Shown here piece by piece: positions 1 to 5,313 of a stretch of 6,046 nt of DNA; the first letter of the stretch is position 1; the number at the start of each line of letters is the position of its first letter. The position numbers and the translations under genes are program-made. The notes beneath the pieces are model-generated. The model did not search any database. It worked only from the letters and a program-made list of their open reading frames with translations, and was not told the origin of the DNA. Source of the DNA: Treponema sp. UBA4328 (GTDB lineage: Bacteria > Spirochaetota > Spirochaetia > Treponematales > Treponemataceae); NCBI GenBank assembly GCA_002394465.1, contig DGTU01000028.1:1-6046 (forward strand). Direction: 5' to 3'.

Positions 1-1359
1 ATACATGAAAACGTGGCCTGCAAATCCGAGAACCGTTCCGCATTCAAGTGAATCAAGCATCTTCTGTTTTTCAGAAAGCTTTTTGCCGCTGAATACGGCA
101 GTTTTACCCGGCATTGCCATCTGGTTACGGCTGTTTCTCGGAAAAAGAAAGCCGAAACAGCGGAAAATATCCATCAGGTAGGCGGAACAGTCCCTTGCAT
201 CAGCCATTCCGCCCCAGCCGTAGCGTATTCCGAGGGACTGAAAGGCAAGCTCGAGCGTATTTTTTCTTGTATACGGCAGAAGTCCTTTCGTACACATGGA
301 AGAAGGAACTGCTGCATACGAAATTCCAAGCTTTCCGTTTGATTTTCTGTATGGAATTTCAACGAGGTAACATGCAAACGGAATGCGCGGTGAAAATTTT
401 GCCGTAATTTCACTTGTCCACGGTACGAGATGAAGGTAAGTTCCCATGAAAAGTTCAGGGGAAGAAGGTGCATCTGAGTCAAAATAGTCCTTTGAAAGCT
501 GAACCCGGTCTTTTGTAATTGTTATAAAGGAATCCTGTGCCTTTTTTGTATAGTCAAAGTATTTTTCAAACTGCTCATCGGTACAGAATGCAACATCAGC
601 TGAATGAATCCAGCCGGTGTAGAATGCAGTTTTTATGAAGTACCATTTTTTGTCTGCGCTCTGCCACAAAACGAGAACTGGTTCGTTCATCAGAACGGCA
701 GAAGTCTGTGCAATGTCATCATACCAGAAATCCTTGTCATCTGAATAAAAATTGTCTTCAGGAATTTCACGTATGTTTGAGCGCCTTACGGTAACGGCCT
801 TTCTTACCGGAAAATCCTTTTTGTTGCTTTTCATCAAAATCCATTTCTGGTTTATCCATTCACGGTAAGAGGCAAGCGGCTCAAGGTTCATTTCCTGCCA
901 GAAAACCTTCCAGTCTTTGTCATTGAGCGTATGTATTCTCGTGCCTTTTTTAGTTTTTATTTTTCTGTACCACGGTGCACCCGGATTGTAACTGCAGATT
1001 GAACTCCTTATGTCTTCTGCCGTAATCCTGTCTGAATGTTTTCTGAGGTCCGTGACTATCTGGAGGTCATTTCCTGAAAGTGCGAGCGTAGTGTAAACGT
1101 TGTCATTCCAGAGGGAAATTTCTTTGAGCGGCATTATTACCTGTGACGGATTTTTTGTATTTCTGAGCCACCAGGAGCTTTCAAGCATTTCTTCCGTTAC
1201 TTCCGGCGCAAGGTTAATTGCTGAAGGAAAGGCCTGTGCAGCCGGTGCTGAAGGACTGTCTTTGTCTTCAATGAAGATGTCCGCTTCTCCCTGATTTGAT
1301 GCACATGAGAAAAGGATAAAAATTAAAGCGGTGAACGGAAGAACTTTTTTAATCATCAT
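1..1359 (-). CDS. SH3-domain NlpC/P60 (C40) peptidase lipoprotein, partial
   Basis: This is a 453-codon open frame read from the minus strand; its 3' end lies outside the window. Residues 1-18 form a lipoprotein signal peptide (MMIKK, a hydrophobic stretch, then LFSC) with lipidated Cys19, so the protein is probably membrane-anchored and faces the periplasm. An N-terminal region of about 160 residues is followed by an SH3-like domain at about 186-258 (pattern RSNIREIP ... WYFIKTAFYTGWI) and a second SH3-like stretch at about 280-355. An NlpC/P60 domain begins near 365. The catalytic Cys391 sits in RDCSAY after YGWGG, and His449 in GHVFMY is the likely catalytic His. The order matches YkfC-like C40 peptidases, which cut peptidoglycan stem peptides; that role is inferred. 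ATG at 1359 is chosen because the signal peptide begins there, although no Shine-Dalgarno is visible. The third catalytic residue is probably beyond the window edge. Confidence 0.88.
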   Translation of the reverse strand, partial: MMIKKVLPFTALIFILFSCASNQGEADIFIEDKDSPSAPAAQAFPSAINLAPEVTEEMLESSWWLRNTKNPSQVIMPLKEISLWNDNVYTTLALSGNDLQIVTDLRKHSDRITAEDIRSSICSYNPGAPWYRKIKTKKGTRIHTLNDKDWKVFWQEMNLEPLASYREWINQKWILMKSNKKDFPVRKAVTVRRSNIREIPEDNFYSDDKDFWYDDIAQTSAVLMNEPVLVLWQSADKKWYFIKTAFYTGWIHSADVAFCTDEQFEKYFDYTKKAQDSFITITKDRVQLSKDYFDSDAPSSPELFMGTYLHLVPWTSEITAKFSPRIPFACYLVEIPYRKSNGKLGISYAAVPSSMCTKGLLPYTRKNTLELAFQSLGIRYGWGGMADARDCSAYLMDIFRCFGFLFPRNSRNQMAMPGKTAVFSGKKLSEKQKMLDSLECGTVLGFAGHVFMY

Positions 1360-1363
1360 TTTA

Positions 1364-1392
1364 ATTATACTGCAATTAACGCTTATTTTAAA
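1364..1392 (-). promoter_or_regulatory. Sigma70-type promoter for the NlpC/P60 lipoprotein gene
   Basis: On the minus strand, TTTAAA (1387-1392, 4 of 6 to TTGACA) and a perfect TATAAT (1364-1369) are separated by 17 bases. Only four bases lie between the -10 box and the ATG at 1359, so transcription would begin at about the start codon, and no ribosome binding site is seen. The promoter is inferred from sequence match and spacing only. Confidence 0.55.
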
Positions 1393-1421
1393 TACGGGCG
1401 ATTTTTTAAGTAAAACGTACA

Positions 1422-1475
1422 AACTGATACCCATAGAGCGTTATTTCTGATAAACTGAATTCCGAGGTAACTGAT
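1422..1475 (+). repeat. Short spaced direct repeats before pflA
   Basis: CTGAT occurs at 1424, 1447 and 1471, spaced 23 and 24 bases, about two helical turns apart. The longer AACTGA occurs at 1422, 1453 and 1469. The last copy lies between the Shine-Dalgarno and the TTG start. They could be binding sites for a regulator of pflA-thyX or chance in an AT-rich spacer. I find no convincing promoter for pflA in this gap. Confidence 0.3.
1464..1468 (+). promoter_or_regulatory. Ribosome binding site fixing the TTG start of pflA
   Basis: GAGGT at 1464-1468 lies seven bases before TTG at 1476. It supports a TTG start, because no in-frame ATG exists just upstream and the conserved PflA N-terminus begins exactly at this codon. 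Confidence 0.75.
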
Positions 1476-2222
1476 TTGAAAGGATATATTCATCAGCTTG
1501 AAAGTTTTGGTTGTGCTGACGGACCTGGAAGCCGTTTCATCGTATTTACTTCCGGATGCCGCCTCCGCTGTAAATATTGTCATAATCCTGACACCTGGGT
1601 TATGTCTCAGGGAAAACAGATGGAAACTGATGAGGTTTTAAAGGAAGCTCTTGCATGCCGTTCATACTGGGGCAAAAAGGGCGGAATTACCGTTTCAGGC
1701 GGAGAGCCTCTCGTTCAGATTGATTTTCTTCTTGAACTTTTTACTAAGGCAAAGGAACTCGGAATAAATACCTGCATCGATACGGCCGGTGAACCCTTTA
1801 CTGAAGAAGGCGAGTGGTTTGAAAAATTTGAAAAACTCATGGCCGTAACGGACATTCTTCTTGTTGACATCAAGCACATCGACGAAGAAGAACACATTAA
1901 GCTTACCGGAAAAACTGGAAAAAACATTGTTGAGATGTTCAGGTATCTTGATAAGATAAATAAACCGATCTGGATCAGGCACGTACTCGTTCCGGGAATA
2001 ACAGACAATGACGTTTATCTTGAAAAGACGAGGGACTTTATCCGTACCCTGAACAATGTCTGGCGGGTTGAAGTGCTTCCTTATCACGGTCTTGCAATTT
2101 CCAAATACAGGGACCTCGGAATTGACTACGTCCTTAAGGATACTGAAAGTCCTTCGCAGGAACGCGTAGAAAACGCCAGAAGAATTCTTGAATGTGACAA
2201 ATATACGAGATGGAAGGAATAA
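1476..2222 (+). CDS. pflA: Pyruvate formate-lyase activating enzyme (radical SAM)
   Basis: The 248-residue product matches the usual PflA length. PflA uses S-adenosylmethionine and a 4Fe-4S cluster to place a glycyl radical on pyruvate formate-lyase, which splits pyruvate into acetyl-CoA and formate in anaerobic cytoplasm. The N-terminal GYIHQLESFG...DGPG block is typical. The cluster ligands are Cys28, Cys32 and Cys35 (CRLRCKYC), and the SAM-binding SGGEP is at 74-78. There is no extra eight-Cys ferredoxin insert, which favours PflA over activases of other glycyl radical enzymes. The usual TVDGPGIR reads CADGPGSR here. The gene starts at TTG and is followed after one base by thyX, so the two are probably cotranscribed. 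No pflB lies in the window, so the partner enzyme must be encoded elsewhere or beyond the edges; activation of a different glycyl radical enzyme is the main alternative. Confidence 0.9.
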   Translation: MKGYIHQLESFGCADGPGSRFIVFTSGCRLRCKYCHNPDTWVMSQGKQMETDEVLKEALACRSYWGKKGGITVSGGEPLVQIDFLLELFTKAKELGINTCIDTAGEPFTEEGEWFEKFEKLMAVTDILLVDIKHIDEEEHIKLTGKTGKNIVEMFRYLDKINKPIWIRHVLVPGITDNDVYLEKTRDFIRTLNNVWRVEVLPYHGLAISKYRDLGIDYVLKDTESPSQERVENARRILECDKYTRWKE

Positions 2223-2223
2223 A

Positions 2224-2892
2224 ATGATTACTGTTTTTGATACTACAGATAAATATCCTCTTCAGAAAATCGGTAAAATGGCAGGCGTCTGCTGGAACTC
2301 TCCGGTAGATGATCCTGAAAAAAACATCAAAAGGGCAAAAGACTGCATAACATCCGGACACGGCCGTGTACTTGAATATGTCGACATTGAACTGTGCATT
2401 GAAGGTTATTCAGCCCGTGCAATCCGTGAATACTATACCCACATCGGAGGAGGCCCGACACGACTGCAGGAAAGCACAAGATACGTAAACTGCGAGAAGT
2501 TTGAATATTATCTTCCGCTTACCGTTTCAAAGTCTGAAGAATCCAGAAAGCTCTATGACGAATGCATGGAAAATATCAGGAAAAGCTATGCATCCCTCAT
2601 TGAATCCGGAGTTTCAAAGGAAGATGCAGCAAATATTCTTCCGCTGGGAATGATGACGAAAATCGTAGACAAGCGCAACCTGAGGAATATGATTGCACTG
2701 ATGAACCAGAGGCTCTGCACAAGGGCTTATGTCGAAATCAGGAATCTTGCAAATGAAATAAAGAATTCCCTCAGTTCATATTCAGACGAATGGAAATGGA
2801 TCTGTGAGAATCTTTTTGTTCCTAAATGCGATGTAACCGGCTGGTGCATCGAAGCAAAATGCTGCGGAAGAAGGCCGAAAAAAGAGCAGTAA
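2224..2892 (+). CDS. thyX: FAD-dependent thymidylate synthase, variant signature
   Basis: The 222-residue product belongs to the ThyX family, which makes dTMP from dUMP using methylenetetrahydrofolate, FAD and NADPH. ThyX-like blocks are SGHGRVLEY (44-52), the IEGYSARAIREYYTH stretch (59-73), QESTRY (82-87) and the C-terminal RNLRNMIALMNQRLCTRAYVE-type block. The classical RHRxxSxNExSxRY signature is altered: YTHIGGGPTRLQ replaces the RHR part and is about two residues longer, while the final SxRY is kept. I recall similar variants in anaerobes annotated as ThyX, but cannot verify catalysis. The C-terminus is Cys-rich (KCDVTGWCIEAKCCGR). The start at 2224 has AAGGAA just upstream and follows the pflA stop by one base; an in-frame ATG at 2188 lies inside pflA and lacks such a site. 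The stop abuts the convergent glycosyltransferase stop. Confidence 0.83.
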   Translation: MITVFDTTDKYPLQKIGKMAGVCWNSPVDDPEKNIKRAKDCITSGHGRVLEYVDIELCIEGYSARAIREYYTHIGGGPTRLQESTRYVNCEKFEYYLPLTVSKSEESRKLYDECMENIRKSYASLIESGVSKEDAANILPLGMMTKIVDKRNLRNMIALMNQRLCTRAYVEIRNLANEIKNSLSSYSDEWKWICENLFVPKCDVTGWCIEAKCCGRRPKKEQ

Positions 2893-4083
2893 TCAGCTGA
2901 TAACGTATTCAGCAAGTTTTTTTAGGTCTTCCTTCTGTTTTGAAGCAACGCGCGGATATCTTTCTTCTGCGCGTTTTTTGTATTCAGTGTAGATGTCTTT
3001 ATCAAGCAGCTGGACGATGCGGTTTTTGATTTCTGAAACCGAGTAGGGGTCAAAGTAAAGTGCAGCATCGGCGCAGACTTCAGGAATGGATGTCGTTCCG
3101 CTGGCTGCAACAGGAACTCCGTATTTCATTGATTCAACCGGCGGATAACCGAAGCCTTCATTAAGAGACGGATAGATAAAGGCATAGGCGTTTTCCGTAA
3201 GCAGTTCAAGAAAATCCCTTTCAACATAACCCATAAAGTTGAAATTTGAAGGATTTTTAAGTCCTTTTGTAAATACCTTTTTATTTGTAACACCAGTGAC
3301 GACGACCTTGTAATCATTTCCAATGCCGGAAGAAAAAAGCTCGTCAAACGCGCGGACTGCCCTGAGTGCATTTTTTGCCCAGCGTGCGGCACTTGTAATC
3401 AGGAAATATTTTTTAATTTCAAGATTATCTTTTTTAAGAGCCTCAGGTGAAAGTTTTTTGTCTTCCGTTACGGTTTTGTAATTATCAAGCTGTTCAAAAG
3501 TAGGGGATGCAAAGACAGGAATGTTTCTTCCGGCCGTTTCAGGATAGAAACTTTTTATTGATGCAAGAGAATGGTTTGAAATCGTAATTACGTTTATGCG
3601 CTCATCAGTGACGAGCCGGCCGTTTATTGCATGAAGCTTTTTGAGATAGTAGTTTCTTGCCGGCCCCATAAAAAGGCGGTACTTGATTTTTTCCTTGAGA
3701 GAAGAAGCATATTTAAGCATTACCGGGTCAAACGGCATTTCAAGCGTGCGGAGTCCGTGAACCGTAGTGAATACTTCAAGTTTACCGAGCGGAATGTTCT
3801 GGTTTAAGTTAAGCATAGCCGAGTAAAGACGGTCAATTTTTTCTTCTTCGATTATTTTTGAAACTGTGGTTTGACTAATATCATACAGTGCAATTCCGTG
3901 TGACTTAACACGTTCAAGAATATCCGGATTAATGTAAGAGCGGGCGTCGTAATAGCAGACGAGAGTGAAGTTATCAAGATATTCAAGCAGCTTAAAAAAA
4001 AGAACTTCGCCGTATGCACCGCCGCCATGAAAACGGCTTTCCGGTGAGGGCTGTGTTGCTGTAAGGTCGTAAAGAAGGGTCAT
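2893..4083 (-). CDS. GT4-family glycosyltransferase
   Basis: The 396-residue protein has the two-domain GT-B layout of family 4 (group 1) glycosyltransferases, which move a sugar from a nucleotide-sugar to an acceptor, usually at the inner face of the membrane during polysaccharide or glycolipid assembly. The N-terminal part has a glycine loop, FHGGGAYGE (18-26), and HGLR (109-112). The donor half shows ARWAKN (233-238) and the E-x7-E motif EGFGYPPVE (Glu309, Glu317), followed by GVPVAASGTTSIPEV. No signal peptide or membrane segment is evident. The ATG at 4083 comes three bases after the HipA-like stop, with GGAG inside the end of that gene, so it is the last gene of a three-gene operon. Its stop directly abuts the thyX stop. 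The nearby glf suggests a galactofuranose-containing glycan, but the donor and acceptor cannot be read from the sequence. Confidence 0.9.
   Translation of the reverse strand: MTLLYDLTATQPSPESRFHGGGAYGEVLFFKLLEYLDNFTLVCYYDARSYINPDILERVKSHGIALYDISQTTVSKIIEEEKIDRLYSAMLNLNQNIPLGKLEVFTTVHGLRTLEMPFDPVMLKYASSLKEKIKYRLFMGPARNYYLKKLHAINGRLVTDERINVITISNHSLASIKSFYPETAGRNIPVFASPTFEQLDNYKTVTEDKKLSPEALKKDNLEIKKYFLITSAARWAKNALRAVRAFDELFSSGIGNDYKVVVTGVTNKKVFTKGLKNPSNFNFMGYVERDFLELLTENAYAFIYPSLNEGFGYPPVESMKYGVPVAASGTTSIPEVCADAALYFDPYSVSEIKNRIVQLLDKDIYTEYKKRAEERYPRVASKQKEDLKKLAEYVIS
2896..2923 (+). terminator. Possible rho-independent terminator after thyX
   Basis: GCTGA (2896-2900) pairs with TCAGC (2909-2913). 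Two further inner pairs around an ACG loop are possible if one T is bulged. Three bases later comes a run of seven T (2917-2923). The structure begins four bases after the thyX stop and lies inside the C-terminal codons of the opposing gene. The short stem and the AAG gap before the T run make it weak. On the minus strand only a three-pair stem precedes the T run at 2883-2878, so I do not call a terminator for the opposite operon. Confidence 0.45.
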
Positions 4084-4086
4084 ATG

Positions 4087-4833
4087 TTATTCTTCTCCAA
4101 GTGTGTAATTCAGAATGTTTAAGATTCCGTCAGTTGCGATATTTTTGATGTCATTCAGACAATTTTTTGTGATGTGAAGAGTGCAATAATTCTTTAAATA
4201 CCGGGCATTTATGTTAAAAGACGGGCTGAACGCTTTAGAATAGGCACCGGCAATTTTTTCTTTAAGGGAGATCTTTTCTGATGCTCTTTTGCTGCCTATG
4301 AGAAATGACTTTCCGTTGTCAAAAAGCGGAGCAGTTCGGAAAGTTGTACCGGAATAAATAAGTCCCATATTATTGAAATGGCGGTCTTCATTAAGAATGA
4401 TCCGGTCGAGTTCAAAAATATTTGCTAAATATTCATGAATATCAATTCCCGTCTGGTCTTTAACAAATGAAATTACATATTCAATTGCATCGTCAAAATC
4501 CATTCTGGAACATACTTCAGCAAGATCTCGTCCTGTGACATTTTTGTAAAGGCGGTACAGCGTGATAAAGGACTCTTCATTATTCAAAAAGTTTCTGCTG
4601 AAGCAGCCCTGTTTTCCGTTAATCAGACAGGGAGTATATTCTACATACTTTGATGAATCAAATCCGCTGCTTTTAAGAATTCTGCTCGTGGCGGCTTCTG
4701 CAAGTCCTTCACCTCCAAACCTGTCTGCCTTGAACCAGAGATTATCTTTAAAGTATTTGTCCTGAGTGCCGTCACTCGTTCCGCTGGTACGTACAAGATA
4801 AGCATCATCAATGTAAAATTCTGCTATTTCCAT
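4087..4833 (-). CDS. HipA-like kinase-fold protein
   Basis: The 248-residue protein carries the kinase half of the HipA family, Ser/Thr kinases known as toxins that phosphorylate aminoacyl-tRNA synthetases, and also CtkA-type effectors. A glycine-rich loop, SGTSDGTQDKY (17-27), leads to Lys35 in LWFKAD, the likely ATP contact. The catalytic loop is NEDRHFNNMG with Asp150 and Asn155, and the metal-binding Asp172 lies in PLFDNG. All expected active-site residues are present, so it should be an active kinase. It is much shorter than E. coli HipA (about 440 residues) and lacks the N-terminal subdomain; the overlapping upstream gene may supply that part. The ATG at 4833 lies 10 bases inside the upstream gene, suggesting translational coupling. 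The GT4 gene follows after three bases. The target is unknown, so it could be a toxin or a regulator of surface glycan synthesis. Sampled lines look lower in GC than pflA-thyX. Confidence 0.8.
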   Translation of the reverse strand: MEIAEFYIDDAYLVRTSGTSDGTQDKYFKDNLWFKADRFGGEGLAEAATSRILKSSGFDSSKYVEYTPCLINGKQGCFSRNFLNNEESFITLYRLYKNVTGRDLAEVCSRMDFDDAIEYVISFVKDQTGIDIHEYLANIFELDRIILNEDRHFNNMGLIYSGTTFRTAPLFDNGKSFLIGSKRASEKISLKEKIAGAYSKAFSPSFNINARYLKNYCTLHITKNCLNDIKNIATDGILNILNYTLGEE

Positions 4834-5177
4834 TTTACATCATCCCAGGTCAGAGATTCCCCTTCGTATTTGAACCAGACTTTATCCTGACACATAACTC
4901 CGTGTGTCTTACGGCATATTTCATAAGGATTGTAATCTGACAGTCCCAGTTTATGAAGGTATTTTTCAAGATTATCACGGTGTTCATCCCAGCACCTTGT
5001 TTTTAGAATTTCTCCGAATTCAAACAGGGGGATTTCATCTTTTGCAAAAATCTGTTTTACAGGATGTTGAGAATACCTTTTAATTAGTGCCATACTGTTT
5101 GTAAAAGTAACATCCGCAGTCTTTTCATCACCCCAGAAGACGCTGAAATTGTCGTGTTTTATTTCCGGTATTCTCAT
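4824..5177 (-). CDS. 117-residue partner of the HipA-like kinase, unknown function
   Basis: I do not recognise a named family with certainty. The protein is small, soluble-looking and has no signal peptide, membrane segment or helix-turn-helix that I can see. Its second half (QIFAKDEIPLFEFGEILKTR, then DNLEKYLHKLGLSDYNPYEI, then VWFKYEGESLTWDDVK) resembles what precedes the kinase domain in longer HipA-like proteins: a short arginine-rich helix region, a GL.DY.P.EI block, then a W....EGE.LTW.DV segment. I infer that it is a separately encoded N-terminal part, comparable to HipS of HipBST, where the small protein restrains the kinase. It overlaps the kinase gene by 10 bases. The ATG at 5177 has AGGA 11 bases upstream, a weak site, and it overlaps the stop of a possible leader ORF (ATGA). 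It contains three Cys (62, 88, 96). Confidence 0.75.
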   Translation of the reverse strand: MRIPEIKHDNFSVFWGDEKTADVTFTNSMALIKRYSQHPVKQIFAKDEIPLFEFGEILKTRCWDEHRDNLEKYLHKLGLSDYNPYEICRKTHGVMCQDKVWFKYEGESLTWDDVKWK

Positions 5178-5233
5178 TTTTTATAAAATCCTAAATTTGA
5201 GTCACGCTGAGTTTTATTAAGACTTCCGCTCAT
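5174..5233 (-). CDS. Possible 19-residue leader ORF
   Basis: An ATG at 5233 opens a 19-codon frame (MSGSLNKTQRDSNLGFYKK) whose TGA overlaps the ATG of the 117-residue gene as ATGA. The ATG lies seven bases after the TATAAT box, at about the expected transcription start, so it could be translated from a leaderless end and couple to the next gene. It may equally be a chance frame in a 5' untranslated region. Confidence 0.25.
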   Translation of the reverse strand: MSGSLNKTQRDSNLGFYKK

Positions 5234-5234
5234 A

Positions 5235-5252
5235 TCATGCATTATAGCATGA
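5235..5252. promoter_or_regulatory. Operator-like dyad over the -10 box
   Basis: TCATGC (5235-5240) and GCATGA (5247-5252) are perfect inverted repeats separated by exactly six bases, ATTATA, which are the -10 box of the minus-strand promoter. A repressor bound here would block RNA polymerase. Binding is inferred; toxin-antitoxin operons often use such dyads, but no DNA-binding gene is seen in this operon. Confidence 0.45.
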
Positions 5253-5269
5253 ATTGCACTGCGGATAAA
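5241..5269 (-). promoter_or_regulatory. Extended -10 promoter of the kinase-glycosyltransferase operon
   Basis: Read on the minus strand, TGCTATAAT (5249-5241) is an extended -10 with a perfect TATAAT. A poor -35, TTTATC (5264-5269), lies 17 bases away, and the TGn extension may compensate. Transcription would start near 5233-5235, about 57 bases before the ATG at 5177. Confidence 0.6.
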
Positions 5270-5278
5270 CAATGCAGT
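5258..5278. promoter_or_regulatory. Second dyad between the divergent -35 regions
   Basis: ACTGC (5258-5262) and GCAGT (5274-5278) are perfect five-base inverted repeats around an 11-base spacer. The element covers the -35 of the minus-strand promoter and touches the -35 of the glf promoter, so one bound protein could affect both directions. The arms are short, so chance is possible. Confidence 0.3.
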
Positions 5279-5307
5279 TTTCATTTTTGAGTGAAAAATT
5301 ATATAAT
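5278..5307 (+). promoter_or_regulatory. Promoter of glf
   Basis: TTTTCA (5278-5283, 4 of 6 to TTGACA) and a perfect TATAAT (5302-5307) are 18 bases apart. The ATG follows six bases after the -10 box, and no Shine-Dalgarno lies between, so the transcript would begin at or next to the start codon. Confidence 0.5.
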
Positions 5308-5313
5308 AAAGCC

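Noticed and set aside
114..1294. Short frames at 114-407 (+), 174-482 (-) and 1100-1294 (+)
   Set aside because: All lie inside the long lipoprotein frame, which has a signal peptide, SH3-like domains and NlpC/P60 motifs; the short frames show no family features.
1428..1456. Candidate pflA promoter, TACCCA with extended TGATAAACT
   Set aside because: Only 3 of 6 and 4 of 6 consensus matches; too weak to call.
1695..2087. Minus-strand frames of about 100-130 codons opposite pflA
   Set aside because: They are antisense to a clear radical-SAM gene and have low-complexity, non-family-like translations.
2188..2223. Earlier in-frame ATG for thyX at 2188
   Set aside because: It lies within pflA without a good ribosome binding site, and the family N-terminus matches the ATG at 2224, which has AAGGAA upstream.
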